Assembly: GCA_029776205.1 (NCBI GenBank)
Contig: JAKOTQ010000015.1
Location: 1 to 64,000, forward strand
DNA: 64,000 nt
DNA from: Bacillota bacterium
GTDB lineage: Bacteria; Bacillota; UBA4882; UBA8346
Direction of reading: 5' to 3'
Position 1 is the first letter of the stretch, and every line of letters starts with the position of its first letter. The notes under the pieces are model-generated. The model saw only the letters and a list, made by a program, of their open reading frames with translations, was not told the DNA's origin and did not search any database. Of the stretch, positions 18,168 through 27,527 are shown in pieces. The position numbers and the translations under genes are program-made.

Positions 18168-19301
18168 GTGCAGAAAGTAACTTGGAAAAAAATTATTATC
18201 TCAGGATTGGTTTTAGGCACAACATTCACAGGAAGCACAATTTGGGGCCAGACCTATTATGTACAACCGGGTGATTCTCTCTACAACATTGCAGCGCGAT
18301 TCGGAACCAGCATCTCCACCCTGCAGCAGTCCAATGGTTTATCATCAACAACCATATACCCCGGACAAGCTTTAAACATCACCTCGCAGGGTTCCAGTAC
18401 AACCTCATCTGGAACGCGGTATACGGTTAAAGCAGGAGACTCATTGTACTTGATCGCCCAACGTTACGGCATCACCGTAAACAGCTTAAAAAGCGCCAAC
18501 AACCTGTCAAGTGATTATCTCATTGTCGGAAAGGTTTTAACCATTCCTTCGGGAAACACGGCATCATCAGCCAGCTTATCAAGTCATAAAGTAACCTCTG
18601 GCGAAAGCCTTTACCTGATTGCCCAAAAATACGGTGTCACCGTTGAAGCCTTAAAACAGGCCAATAAGCTGAGCAGCAACAACATTATGGTTGGACAAGT
18701 ACTGACCATTCCCGCTAAAGAAAGTTCAACGTCCACCGGAAGCAGCAGCCATCTGGTTAAAACCGGGGACACCCTTTACCTCATTTCCAAGCAATATGGC
18801 ATCTCCTTGGATGATCTTTTGAAAGCCAACAACCTGAGCAGTTCAGCCCAGATTTATCCGGGGCAACGGTTAACCATTCCGAAAGGCGGAACCAGTTCTT
18901 CTTCCGGTACATCAACCAGTAAATACAATTTGAGCAGTAGCGACATCGACCTTTTAGCCAGACTGGTATCCGCCGAATCCGCCGGCGAACCTTTTGAAGG
19001 GCAAGTTGCCGTGGCAGCCACCATTTTGAACCGGCTGAGAGATTCCCGTTATCCGAATTCCATTGCTGGCATTGTCTATCAAGTCGAATCCGGAAGCTAC
19101 CAGTACAGCCCGGTCCTTGACGGCCGAATTAATTTACCGGCGACAGCCAGTGCCATTAAAGCGGTGCAACAAGCTATCAACGGTTGGGATCCCAGCAACG
19201 GAGCCAATGGATTTTACAACCCGGCTAAGACCACCAACAAATGGGTACGCTCCCATCCGGTAACCACAGTCATTGGCAACCATGTGTTTTTCAGTTATTA
19301 A
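18168..19301 (+). CDS. LysM-repeat cell-wall hydrolase, SleB-like
   Basis: A secreted 377-residue protein with an N-terminal signal segment (residues 8-28, ending near TIWGQ). Four LysM peptidoglycan-binding domains start near residues 30, 85, 141 and 197, each with the (P/A/S/T)G(D/E)(S/T)LY motif and a closing TIP, joined by Ser/Thr linkers. The C-terminal domain (about 262-377) matches the SleB-like cell wall hydrolase fold: LARLVSAESAGEPFEGQVAVAA is interrupted here only for quoting, then ILNRL, the NGAxGF(Y)NP stretch and VIGNHVFF. Such enzymes cut spore cortex or septal peptidoglycan. GTG start with AAGGAG 8 bases upstream; terminator after the gene. Confidence 0.9.
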   Translation: MQKVTWKKIIISGLVLGTTFTGSTIWGQTYYVQPGDSLYNIAARFGTSISTLQQSNGLSSTTIYPGQALNITSQGSSTTSSGTRYTVKAGDSLYLIAQRYGITVNSLKSANNLSSDYLIVGKVLTIPSGNTASSASLSSHKVTSGESLYLIAQKYGVTVEALKQANKLSSNNIMVGQVLTIPAKESSTSTGSSSHLVKTGDTLYLISKQYGISLDDLLKANNLSSSAQIYPGQRLTIPKGGTSSSSGTSTSKYNLSSSDIDLLARLVSAESAGEPFEGQVAVAATILNRLRDSRYPNSIAGIVYQVESGSYQYSPVLDGRINLPATASAIKAVQQAINGWDPSNGANGFYNPAKTTNKWVRSHPVTTVIGNHVFFSY

Positions 19302-19333
19302 ATCAAATGACAATACAATACTTTTCTGAAGAC

Positions 19334-19357
19334 GAAAACCCGCTACGGCGGGTTTTC
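19334..19357 (+). terminator. Rho-independent terminator of the LysM hydrolase
   Basis: GAAAACCCGC and GCGGGTTTTC form a perfect 10-bp stem with a TACG loop, followed by ATTTTATCTTT. Confidence 0.85.
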
Positions 19358-19438
19358 ATTTTATCTTTAATTAACAAATTGGGGGTGTACCAAATAAATA
19401 CTCTAACCGATATATAAAAGAAGGAGGAATGGACAACG

Positions 19439-21976
19439 ATGACTACACACTGGAGTACAGCCCTTATTGACGGTGTAATTGTAATTTTTGCTGCATTTCT
19501 CATATATATCATCTTACAGTGGAAGAAACACCGGGCCAGCCAAAGCGCCCAAACCCACTCATTGATACAAGCGAAACAGTTAATGGCTCAAGGGCGCTAT
19601 TCCGAAGCCCTAACCCAGCTCAATGCTCTTGCTTCAACTCCTGGACGCCACTTAAAAAATGCAGCGGAAATATACTTATGCCAAGGTATTTGTTTAAAAG
19701 AAATCGGGATACTTCAACGGGAGCCCGATTCACTTCGTGCTGCCGTTCCTCACCTGGAAAAAGCATATAAACTGGCTTCAAATAAAAAGCCTTTACTGGC
19801 AGCCAAGGTTCTCTATGAATTAAGCCGTTGTTATCTAGCATTGGCAGACTTTGAATCCAAAGAAAATTTACTGAGCAAAGCGATTACCGTTTCGAAAGAA
19901 GCTATTTCCCTGATATCTGCTAAAGCAGCCCCGGTCCTTTGGGCGCAGCTTCACTACCAAACAGGTATCAGCAGTTACCAGCTCTCCCAAATACGCAGGG
20001 AAGAAGCACTGAATTGCTTAACCCAATCAGTTACTGCATTAACTGAGGCCTTACAACATTTTTCCGAAAAAAGGCAACCTTATGAATGGGCCTTGACCCA
20101 ATTGGCATTAAGCCAATCTTATCGGGACCTTTCCAACTATGAAAATACTCAAGCGAATCTAAACGCTTCAGTTGAAGCAGCAACCAAAGCGGCTGGCTTT
20201 TTTACATTCCAAACCTATCCTTCTTCTTATGCTGCCGTCCAATTAAGTTTAGGCGACACTTACCTGGCCCTATTCAAAGCAAAAGCCGGTGACAGGTACC
20301 TTACCAAAGCATTCCGTGCTTTCAAACGAACCCTGCGGGTCTATAAATCTGAATTGCACCCATTGGAATACGCCCGAGTCTATCAGCGGCTTCAAAATCT
20401 TTATGAACTAGCCGCTAAAGCAACGGCCAAACCAAAATATTTTCAACGTTCTCTGGATTCAGGTGACGCTGCACTTACCGTCTTTACTTTAAAACGTTAC
20501 CCACACAATTACGCGTCTATCTATTTTCACAAAGGCCTCTGTTTTAGCGAGCTGGCTAACTTCACAAATACAGAACACAATTTATCTCTGGCTTTAACTG
20601 CCTTGATTGAAACAACCAAAGTCTACTTTGGCAGAGTGCATCATGAGATTTATCTTGACACGCAATGGCTGCGAGGGCAAATTCTTTACCGATTGGCTGA
20701 TTTGAAGCAATCTCAGGAACATCTGTCCCAAGCCCTGGTTTGCCTTAAGCCGCTCCTGCAAAGCAATTTTGCTCAAAAACACCCTGAACTTTATCCGTTA
20801 TTGGGTGATATTTACCAGAAATTGGCCGATCTACATTCCCTTCAAGAAAACTTGACCGAAGCCATTTCCGTTTATGAAATCGGTTTGGATCATTTTCCGG
20901 CCATATCCACTCCTGATGAACATGCCGACATCCAATATCAACTGGGAAAATGCCGTCTGAACTTGGGAATCCATACTAACCAAGCTGATCTCTTTAAAAA
21001 GGCGGTTCAGGCTTTGGAGATTGCGAAAGCCTTATTTGAAGCTGCATCGAACACCGACAGGCTTCAAGAAACCCTCAATAACTTGGGAAGGGCTTACCAT
21101 CAATTGGCGGCTTTCGACGATGCCCAAACCAATTTGGAAAGAGCTCTCGCCTGTTATCAACATTCGTTACGATTAGGAGAAAACCAGAAACCGGAAACCT
21201 TGATCTCGCTTTACCGTGATCAAGGTCTCGTCCTGAAATCGTTGAGCCGTTATAAAGCAAGACTAGCGAACCTTGACTTGGCTGTCCAAACCTTTCAAAA
21301 GGCGCTCAAGCTTTATCCGGACGAAACCTCCTCTTCGGAACACGGGCTGCTCCTGATGGACCTGGGTGAAACCTTCCTTGATCTTGCTGAAATCACTGAA
21401 AAAGAATATAACTTAAGCCGGGCCAAAAATCATTTTGAAAAAGCTATCCAGGATCTTGATCCCAAAACGTACCCTCTTGATTATGCCCGGCTTCAGAGCC
21501 TCATCGGAAACACCCTGCTGGAATTGGCTGACTTTGGAAATGCCGCTCATCTGTTAGATGAAGCCATTAATGCATTTAATACGGCATTGAGTATATATTC
21601 TCCCAAGAACTCTCCGGAACGTTATGCTGATACGCTCAATGCGCTCGGAGTAGCCTACCAAAACCTGGCTGAAGCGTCCCATAAAAGTAAAGAGATCCAT
21701 CTTCTCAACGCCATTCAGTCCTTAAAGGAAGCACTCAGGATTTATACACTTCAGGAGCATCCTTCTGAATACGCTATGGTGCAAAATAACCTGGGTTCTG
21801 CCTATAGTCTGTTGGCAGAAACTCAACACCGGGACCATAATTTGAAACTGGCTCTCAAAGCCTTTGAAGAAGCTGCCCAAATCTATAACATGGAAGAATA
21901 TCCAGATAACGCCCGCAAAGTCCGGATGAATATCGAAAAAATCAGAGGACGCTTCCGATTGCAAAACCAATCATAA
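19439..21976 (+). CDS. Large membrane-anchored TPR-repeat protein
   Basis: An 845-residue protein with one N-terminal membrane helix (residues 9-27), then many tetratricopeptide-like helical pairs to the C-terminus, recognisable by repeated A..LG..Y..LA and AL..Y..A patterns. Spacing between repeats is about 45-55 residues with N(L)xxA signatures such as NLxxAxxAxxxAL, so these look like longer TPR-like units. No catalytic domain is seen. It is probably a cytoplasm-facing scaffold. GGAGG lies 11 bases before the ATG. It follows a terminated gene and has its own unit. The partner is unknown. Confidence 0.8.
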   Translation: MTTHWSTALIDGVIVIFAAFLIYIILQWKKHRASQSAQTHSLIQAKQLMAQGRYSEALTQLNALASTPGRHLKNAAEIYLCQGICLKEIGILQREPDSLRAAVPHLEKAYKLASNKKPLLAAKVLYELSRCYLALADFESKENLLSKAITVSKEAISLISAKAAPVLWAQLHYQTGISSYQLSQIRREEALNCLTQSVTALTEALQHFSEKRQPYEWALTQLALSQSYRDLSNYENTQANLNASVEAATKAAGFFTFQTYPSSYAAVQLSLGDTYLALFKAKAGDRYLTKAFRAFKRTLRVYKSELHPLEYARVYQRLQNLYELAAKATAKPKYFQRSLDSGDAALTVFTLKRYPHNYASIYFHKGLCFSELANFTNTEHNLSLALTALIETTKVYFGRVHHEIYLDTQWLRGQILYRLADLKQSQEHLSQALVCLKPLLQSNFAQKHPELYPLLGDIYQKLADLHSLQENLTEAISVYEIGLDHFPAISTPDEHADIQYQLGKCRLNLGIHTNQADLFKKAVQALEIAKALFEAASNTDRLQETLNNLGRAYHQLAAFDDAQTNLERALACYQHSLRLGENQKPETLISLYRDQGLVLKSLSRYKARLANLDLAVQTFQKALKLYPDETSSSEHGLLLMDLGETFLDLAEITEKEYNLSRAKNHFEKAIQDLDPKTYPLDYARLQSLIGNTLLELADFGNAAHLLDEAINAFNTALSIYSPKNSPERYADTLNALGVAYQNLAEASHKSKEIHLLNAIQSLKEALRIYTLQEHPSEYAMVQNNLGSAYSLLAETQHRDHNLKLALKAFEEAAQIYNMEEYPDNARKVRMNIEKIRGRFRLQNQS

Positions 21977-21993
21977 ACGATCAACTTGCCCTG

Positions 21994-23319
21994 TTACCGT
22001 TCTACCAACGAGAGCAGGGCTTTAAATATTTCACCCTGCTTTGGAAAGAACGGATGCTTTTTACTGGCCGCATCAAACAGGGAGCGGATAAATGGATTGT
22101 TGAGCGAACGAAGCAAGTTTTTATTTTGCTCTTTCTGCCGTTCCAATCTCTCACACAACCGGTCGACCGCAAGAAGGCCTGCACCCTGCAGCAGAGCTCC
22201 CAATCCCATATCCCGCGCTGAAAGCTTAAGTAACCGTTTTAGGCGGTTCGGTGTCAGTTCAGGCCATTTTTGAAGGACCTGCGCGATACCGCCGCTGACC
22301 ATTGGAGTCGCCATCGACGTCCCGGTTAAAGCGATATACCCATCTTTCGTATCCAGTGACATGATTTGGGTTCCCGGAGCCACCAAATCCGGTTTTTCCA
22401 AATTATCAATGGTCGGTCCGCGGCTTGATGAATCATTGAGCTGGTCATCGTCAAAACTCAATGTTTCTTGATCATTGAAATTTCCCACCGTTATGATCCG
22501 CGGGTTAATGCCGGGTGAATTAATCGTACCCCGGGCCGGGCCGTCATTTCCTGCAGCGGCACAGACTACGATCCCAGCTTCCCAAGCCGCTGTCGTCGCC
22601 CGGCATAACGGATCGGTCCGGTAAGACTCTTGGGCTTCGGCTCCCAACGACAAATTGATCACCTTAATCGGCAATGCAGAACGGTGATTGATACACCATT
22701 CGATACCGGCAATGACATCGGAAATATTGCCGCCGCCATCCCGATCCAGAACTTTCACTCCCACCAGACGGGCTTCCGGTGCCATACCACTATACATCCC
22801 GTCAGACCTAGTGCCGTTTCCGGCGATAATCCCTGCTACATGAGTGCCATGTCCATTATCATCATATGGTTCGCTCTTTTTATGAACTATATCGTGCCAG
22901 GCCAAAATCCGGTTCGTCGGAAGCGTCAAATCATCGTGGGGATATATACCGGTATCCAAAACGGCAACAACCACCCCTTTTCCAGTCAACCCTTCTCTTT
23001 GAATTGCCGTAGAACCGGTCACAACGGTTGCTACATCCAGTGTAGCCCGGACTGGCGCATTGCTCCAAATCTTTCGCACCCGTTGCGATCTCGCCAATTC
23101 CTCGAGAGCTTCTACCGGGCATTCCACCACTAAGGCCCAAAGCATTCCGAGTTCGCCACAGATTTTACCATGATTGGACTCGATCAAGGCCATGATCGCA
23201 TCTTGGCGCCGACTCATTAACTCGACGATCAGACTCACCTTATTTGGGGATTGGGCCCCGATTTCCCGTTGTCTTCGCAATATCGGCGAAAGTTTATAAA
23301 TCCATCGATTGGATAACAT
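21994..23319 (-). CDS. AprX-like subtilase (S8), catalytically intact
   Basis: A 441-residue serine protease without a signal peptide, so probably intracellular, similar in architecture to B. subtilis AprX. Residues 25-95 are a prodomain-like segment (LIVE...ALVVE...RVRKIW). The triad is complete: Asp122 in VLDTGI, His157 in NGHGTHVAG, Ser335 in GTSMATP; the oxyanion Asn258 is in AAAGNDGP. A 60-residue C-terminal tail follows the protease core. The start is the ATG at 23319. It is the last gene of a leftward group with a pseudoprotease and a free prodomain-like protein, 112 bases after the former, and converges with the TPR gene. Confidence 0.92.
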   Translation of the reverse strand: MLSNRWIYKLSPILRRQREIGAQSPNKVSLIVELMSRRQDAIMALIESNHGKICGELGMLWALVVECPVEALEELARSQRVRKIWSNAPVRATLDVATVVTGSTAIQREGLTGKGVVVAVLDTGIYPHDDLTLPTNRILAWHDIVHKKSEPYDDNGHGTHVAGIIAGNGTRSDGMYSGMAPEARLVGVKVLDRDGGGNISDVIAGIEWCINHRSALPIKVINLSLGAEAQESYRTDPLCRATTAAWEAGIVVCAAAGNDGPARGTINSPGINPRIITVGNFNDQETLSFDDDQLNDSSSRGPTIDNLEKPDLVAPGTQIMSLDTKDGYIALTGTSMATPMVSGGIAQVLQKWPELTPNRLKRLLKLSARDMGLGALLQGAGLLAVDRLCERLERQKEQNKNLLRSLNNPFIRSLFDAASKKHPFFPKQGEIFKALLSLVER

Positions 23320-23431
23320 CAACTCACCCCTTGGGATTCGTTTATGAAACCATCCTCGAAATCCCTCGGTTTAGTTTATTAGATTTCCGGGTATTCGGCA
23401 TCACACCTAAAAGCATAAGTTTTTCCGGCCA

Positions 23432-24910
23432 TTATTCCGAAGCCAACTTAGGGGAAGCTAAAGATCGAATCAGTTTCATGATGATTTCTTGTAAATCCGA
23501 ATTTGAACTGCCACCATCCGCCCGGATGCCAGAGATTATGGTTTCCATTAATCCTGCAAGATTCAAATCGTTATTTAACGGGGAGGGCATTTCTTTCTCC
23601 AATTCCATTCTAGCTTTTTCAATAGATTCTTGAAGCAACTTCAAGCCGGTCTTAATTAGCTCCGGAATCATACTGTTTCGTAACATCCTTTCCCAGGCTT
23701 CGTTGATCTTTAATACTTTCATCAAAGCAATTACCAGTTTAAGCTGCTCATTAATCTGGGGATTTTGATAAAATTCAAGCCGTTTCACCAATTTTTCGAC
23801 ATCAACATGACTCAAATAAGTGATAACCTGATCGATCAGAGCCTGCATTCCTTTAAGAACCCACTCGCTCACATCAGGCTCCGAAACTTTTTTCCCACTG
23901 GCCTCCACGGATTTTTGGAGTTGGATCTCTTTGGCAACTGCCTTTTTCACCCAGTCAAGCGGCACAGAAGGATACTTTTCCAAAACGCAGGCAGCTATTC
24001 CGCTTATATATCCCACTGCCTCTCCAATATCGACTGTCCTTCCAAAATACAGGGGATGATCCGGATTCGGAACAACAAGCCGCCCGTCACTCCGATTATC
24101 CGGCCATTCACTGTTCACAGCAACTAACAAACGCCGATTCATCCCGGGCGATTGCGCCATCGGGCCTCCCTCTTCATCGCTGGATTCCAACCCGGTACAG
24201 ACTAAAACCCCTTCTTTTTTAGCCAGAGTCAACGCCCGACATAATGGATCCCGCTCTTCATTTCCTTGGGCTAATGTCTTTAAAGGAACGACCATCACCC
24301 GTATAGGCTCCGGCGAATTGTCGAGACACCACTCGACGCCCAGCAGCACATCAGCTAATGTTCCCAAGGCCTTCCGGTTTAACACTTTTACCCCGATCAA
24401 CCGGGCATCCGGTGCATGTTCAGCAATGATCCGCGCCAAACGAGTCCCATGCCCGTGATCATCATAAAGTGTTTTTCGGCTGTTCACTATATCCGCCCAA
24501 CCGATGAATGATTTATCCGAATATCCCAAGCCGGGACCCAGACGAATCCCGGTATCCAGTAAAGCGACAATCACTCCTTTCCCGGTCCCCCTCTCCCGCG
24601 GTAACCAGGGAGTCACCAGACGGTTCGGGCTGGAAGCAAGCGGTTTAACCACTGTATTACTCCAAACCCGCCGCACCAAAGGAAGCCGGGCCAATTCGGA
24701 AACCGCTGCTGCTGGCAGCTTTATTTCCATGGCAGGTATCAGCTTTATTTCCCGGGATACTGTCCCCTGTTCGGACTCAACAAATCCGGCAACCTTATCC
24801 CATACGTTTCCCGAAACCTCCACAATCAAGTGGCACCATTCTTCGGAATGATAGTCCAAATTTCTTAAAACCGGAGAAAGTTTAAGATTCGGCCATAATC
24901 CATCAGCCAT
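23432..24910 (-). CDS. Subtilase-like pseudoprotease with extra C-terminal helical region
   Basis: A 492-residue relative of the two neighbouring subtilases. The Asp (D119 in LLDTGI) and His (H154 in HGHGTRLA) remain, but the oxyanion Asn region reads CTGLESSDEEG and the GTSMATP serine motif is replaced by DIGEAVG, with Gly296 at the Ser position. It should not be proteolytic. After residue 320 comes a helical, Lys/Glu/Leu-rich region of about 170 residues not found in the paralogues. The start is the ATG at 24910, matching the KLSP start of the paralogues, with GGGGGA upstream. The frame is intact over its length, so it is likely kept for a binding or regulatory role. Confidence 0.85.
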   Translation of the reverse strand: MADGLWPNLKLSPVLRNLDYHSEEWCHLIVEVSGNVWDKVAGFVESEQGTVSREIKLIPAMEIKLPAAAVSELARLPLVRRVWSNTVVKPLASSPNRLVTPWLPRERGTGKGVIVALLDTGIRLGPGLGYSDKSFIGWADIVNSRKTLYDDHGHGTRLARIIAEHAPDARLIGVKVLNRKALGTLADVLLGVEWCLDNSPEPIRVMVVPLKTLAQGNEERDPLCRALTLAKKEGVLVCTGLESSDEEGGPMAQSPGMNRRLLVAVNSEWPDNRSDGRLVVPNPDHPLYFGRTVDIGEAVGYISGIAACVLEKYPSVPLDWVKKAVAKEIQLQKSVEASGKKVSEPDVSEWVLKGMQALIDQVITYLSHVDVEKLVKRLEFYQNPQINEQLKLVIALMKVLKINEAWERMLRNSMIPELIKTGLKLLQESIEKARMELEKEMPSPLNNDLNLAGLMETIISGIRADGGSSNSDLQEIIMKLIRSLASPKLASE

Positions 24911-24926
24911 CCAAATTCCCCCACTC

Positions 24927-25202
24927 TCACTCTTCTTTACAATGAGCCACTTTGAGATCGGCATTAATCATCCGAACTTGTTTCATTTGCGCCAATTCTT
25001 CGATAACCCGGGGATCCACTTCCACTACCAGGGCATGAACACTGTTTAAACGATGGCACACCTTCCCGTTACGGGCTTTAACTAAGGCAATCACCGGTTC
25101 AAAATCATCCCGGCCCACCTCTACAATCACCCGGCGCGTCCCTTCCTCAGTCGATAAATACTCTGCTTTCAACGATGCAGCAATCTTTTTGGCCCAATCC
25201 AT
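24927..25202 (-). CDS. Free-standing subtilase prodomain-like (I9-type) protein
   Basis: A 91-residue protein that resembles only the N-terminal prodomain of the adjacent subtilases: RRVIVEVG, then a helix, then ARNGKVCHRLNSVHALVVEV, ending with a helix and VRMIN. No protease domain follows. Stand-alone I9 proteins are known as protease inhibitors or folding chaperones, so it may control the neighbouring proteases; that is inferred. The ATG at 25202 is 8 bases after AGGAGG; the GTG at 25211 lies inside that site. The gap to the pseudoprotease gene is 16 bases, so they are co-transcribed. Confidence 0.75.
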   Translation of the reverse strand: MDWAKKIAASLKAEYLSTEEGTRRVIVEVGRDDFEPVIALVKARNGKVCHRLNSVHALVVEVDPRVIEELAQMKQVRMINADLKVAHCKEE

Positions 25203-25343
25203 TCGTTCCACCTCCTTTTCCCAACACGAAAACGACGTTCTAAAAAAGTATTCGTGATATATTATAGTTACAAATTTCCCAATTGTTTCGTAACTAAAAG
25301 CATTTCATCAGGTATCGGACTGGGCTTCAAACCTCTAAACAGA

Positions 25344-25363
25344 AAAGCCCGTTTCCGGGCTTT
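25344..25363 (-). terminator. Terminator of small peptide gene 1
   Basis: AAAGCCCG/CGGGCTTT with a 4-base loop lies 40 bases after the peptide's stop codon on the minus strand. The T-run is short (TTTTCTGTTT). Confidence 0.65.
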
Positions 25364-25403
25364 CCGCATCATGATGAATGGCTATTTGGATCAAATTGTA
25401 ACG

Positions 25404-25505
25404 TTAGAACAATCCGCCGCCAAAGATGATAAAGAGAAAGATGATGATCCAAATCCACCACCAGCTACCGCTACCAAACAGTCCTTCGTAACGGTTATCG
25501 GCCAT
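25404..25505 (-). CDS. 33-residue hydrophobic Gly/Trp-rich peptide, YjcZ-like
   Basis: A tiny gene below usual annotation size. It starts MADNRYEGLFG, has GSWWWIWIIIFLFIIF as a single membrane segment, and ends GGGLF. GGAGGTGAATTGG precedes the ATG, an excellent ribosome site. The layout (MAD..., short Gly linker, one hydrophobic helix, Gly-rich end) is like the two peptides to its right and like YjcZ-type sporulation peptides. It probably inserts into a membrane. The function is unknown; spore association is inferred from the family resemblance. Confidence 0.7.
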   Translation of the reverse strand: MADNRYEGLFGSGSWWWIWIIIFLFIIFGGGLF

Positions 25506-25618
25506 CCAATTCACCTCCCTGTTCGTGATAATTTATTCTATGGAGATCGAACAAAGCATGAACCGCGCTATAGTTTGAAAATGTTATGCTAAAGATATCA
25601 ATTTGATAACAATAGCAA

Positions 25619-25638
25619 GCTGCCCTTAAACGGGCAGC
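25619..25638 (-). terminator. Hairpin after small peptide gene 2
   Basis: GCTGCCC and GGGCAGC form a perfect stem, followed on the minus strand by TTGCTATTGTT. The T-run is weak, but the position 36 bases after the stop fits a terminator. Confidence 0.5.
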
Positions 25639-25673
25639 CGTCGCTTATATCTTAAATATTCAGTGGGCTCTAT

Positions 25674-25778
25674 TTAGAAGCAGCCCCCACCGCAACCGAT
25701 CACGAGTAGCACAAAGATAAGGAACATTAACCAACCATTATTTCCAAAACCACCAAAAAATCCTTTACTATCTGCCAT
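25674..25778 (-). CDS. 34-residue hydrophobic Gly/Cys peptide, YjcZ-like
   Basis: Translation is MADSKGFFGGFG, then NNGWLMFLIFVLLVIG as a membrane helix, and CGGGCF at the end. AAAAAAGGAG lies 8 bases before the ATG. It is nearly identical in its middle to the peptide at 25968-26075, with two C-terminal cysteines separated by three glycines. The gene has its own terminator and ribosome site, so it is a separate unit. The cysteines could form a disulfide or bind metal; no evidence decides this. Confidence 0.75.
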   Translation of the reverse strand: MADSKGFFGGFGNNGWLMFLIFVLLVIGCGGGCF

Positions 25779-25924
25779 ATGTTTCACTCCTTTTTTCGCC
25801 TTCATAAAGGCTTTTTATAGTAATATTTATATTATGGGATTATCAAAAGTGTCATGGGCGTTTGTTATTTTCATATCGGATAAAATAGTATATACCCTTT
25901 ATCCTGTTACATCCGGCATCACAA

Positions 25925-25946
25925 AATGCCGGGAAACCCCGGCATT
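25925..25946 (-). terminator. Terminator of small peptide gene 3
   Basis: AATGCCGGG and CCCGGCATT form a 9-bp stem with a 4-base loop, 22 bases after the stop codon. TTTGTG follows on the minus strand. Confidence 0.65.
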
Positions 25947-25967
25947 CATGAATTCAAATATCAGACG

Positions 25968-26075
25968 TTAGAACCAACAACCGCCGCAACCAATGACTAA
26001 AAGGACGAAGATTAAGAACATTAACCAACCATTGTTACCAAAGCCGTCAAATAACCCTTTAACTGCATCAGCCAT
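25968..26075 (-). CDS. 35-residue hydrophobic Gly/Cys peptide, YjcZ-like
   Basis: Translation is MADAVKGLFDGFG, then the same NNGWLMFLIFVLLVIG helix as its neighbour, and CGGCWF at the end. AAAGGAGGG lies just before the ATG at a usable distance. It is a clear tandem duplicate of 25674-25778. Three such genes in 700 bases, each with its own strong ribosome site and hairpin, point to high-level expression, possibly in the developing spore. This timing is an inference. Confidence 0.75.
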   Translation of the reverse strand: MADAVKGLFDGFGNNGWLMFLIFVLLVIGCGGCWF

Positions 26076-26245
26076 AATGTAACCCTCCTTTTTATCGCCC
26101 TATTTACAGGCTTCTATTGCAGTATATGAAGATTTTTTCTGAATTTGTTAAGGCAAATGTTATTTCCATATTGGATAAAATAATATTATGCCGTATCTTC
26201 GGTACTTTAACGTTACATCAGCCTGTGCCTTCTATCAATCCCGTG

Positions 26246-27508
26246 TCAAATAGCAGGCTGTCTCGTTAAAAACGGCTGGAACAAAGGAATCCGGCTCAGG
26301 ATTTTGACGATCCATCCGATAATTCCACGACTCTCAGCAGCCTCTTCCTCAAAGACTTTCTCTACGCTTAAAGCACCCGCCCCTTCAATATAGGAACGCA
26401 ATCCCATATCCCGGGCATTTTGTTTCAAAATCCGTTTCACCTGTTCCGGTTTTAATCCCGGTTTTTGCTGCAGAATTTGGGCTACCGCTCCGGCAACCAT
26501 CGGAGTAGCCATGGACGTTCCGGTCATCGTCTGATATCCACCACTAGGTTTCAGCGATATGATATTGGTTCCCGGCGCCAACAAATCAGGTTTAACCTGG
26601 TTATCGATGGTCGGACCGACGCTGGAGGATTCATTGACAATATCATCGGACGGATCGACTGTACCCCGATCATCCAGATTACCGACAGTGATCGCTTTCG
26701 CCTCAATACCGGGCGTATTAATGGTCCGGGCTCCCGGCCCGTCGTTTCCGGCGGCCACACAAACGACTATCCCGTTATCCCAAGCGCTTCGTACAGCAGC
26801 ACACAATGGGTCATTCGCTGCTGATTGATAAGCCGGCGCCCCCAAGGATAAATTGATCACACGAATGTTGTACATCGATTGATGCTCAAGACACCATTCG
26901 ATGGCTACCAAAATGTCGGAAATATTGCCCGTACCTTCTTTATCTAATGCTTTGATTCCGACCAGATTAGCTTCAGGTGCCATACCGGTATATTTACCTC
27001 GAGAGGCCCAACCATTTCCTGCCACAATCCCGGCTACATGGGTCCCGTGGCCATTGTCATCATACGGCGAGGTTCGCCCATTCACCAGATCGTTCCACCC
27101 GATAATCCGGTTTTGAGGGGATGTTAAATCAGGATGGGGAGCGATACCTGTATCAATTATCGCAACCGTTATGTCTTTACCGGTATATCCCAACCCCTGT
27201 CCAACGCTACTTCCGGTTGTAGGAACGGCAATATCCAATAAGGCTTTCACTTTTGTATCCTGCCAGATTCTCCGGACATAAGGTGCCATGGCCAGCGGTT
27301 GAAGGGCACCATAAGGCATCTCTATGATCGTCCAAGGAAACCGGCTAAATTGACGTCGAATCACTCCGGAATTGGCTTTGACATAAGGGCCAACCCTCCG
27401 GATTTCCGGTGCAACCATTTCTACGATAAACCTGACGTGCTGTTCCGGATGATCGACAAACTCGGAATCTAATAATTCCGGAGATAACTTTTGAATCCAT
27501 GATTTCAT
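26246..27508 (-). CDS. AprX-like subtilase (S8), catalytically intact
   Basis: A 420-residue serine protease, paralogue of the one at 21994-23319 and also without a signal peptide. The prodomain-like N-terminus covers residues 20-90. The triad is Asp119 in IIDTGI, His154 in NGHGTHVAG, Ser332 in GTSMATP, with oxyanion Asn255 in VAAGNDGP. A short hydrophobic C-terminal tail (GIIGWIVKILSRIPLFQPFL) could touch a membrane. GCAGGAGG lies 10 bases before the ATG at 27508; an ATG 60 bases earlier would add unrelated residues. It is separated from the other protease genes by the three peptide genes. Confidence 0.92.
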   Translation of the reverse strand: MKSWIQKLSPELLDSEFVDHPEQHVRFIVEMVAPEIRRVGPYVKANSGVIRRQFSRFPWTIIEMPYGALQPLAMAPYVRRIWQDTKVKALLDIAVPTTGSSVGQGLGYTGKDITVAIIDTGIAPHPDLTSPQNRIIGWNDLVNGRTSPYDDNGHGTHVAGIVAGNGWASRGKYTGMAPEANLVGIKALDKEGTGNISDILVAIEWCLEHQSMYNIRVINLSLGAPAYQSAANDPLCAAVRSAWDNGIVVCVAAGNDGPGARTINTPGIEAKAITVGNLDDRGTVDPSDDIVNESSSVGPTIDNQVKPDLLAPGTNIISLKPSGGYQTMTGTSMATPMVAGAVAQILQQKPGLKPEQVKRILKQNARDMGLRSYIEGAGALSVEKVFEEEAAESRGIIGWIVKILSRIPLFQPFLTRQPAI

Positions 27509-27527
27509 CAAATAACCACCTCCTGCC

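Noticed and set aside
24504-24851. 115-codon plus-strand frame
   Set aside because: Antisense of the pseudoprotease gene with no start site.
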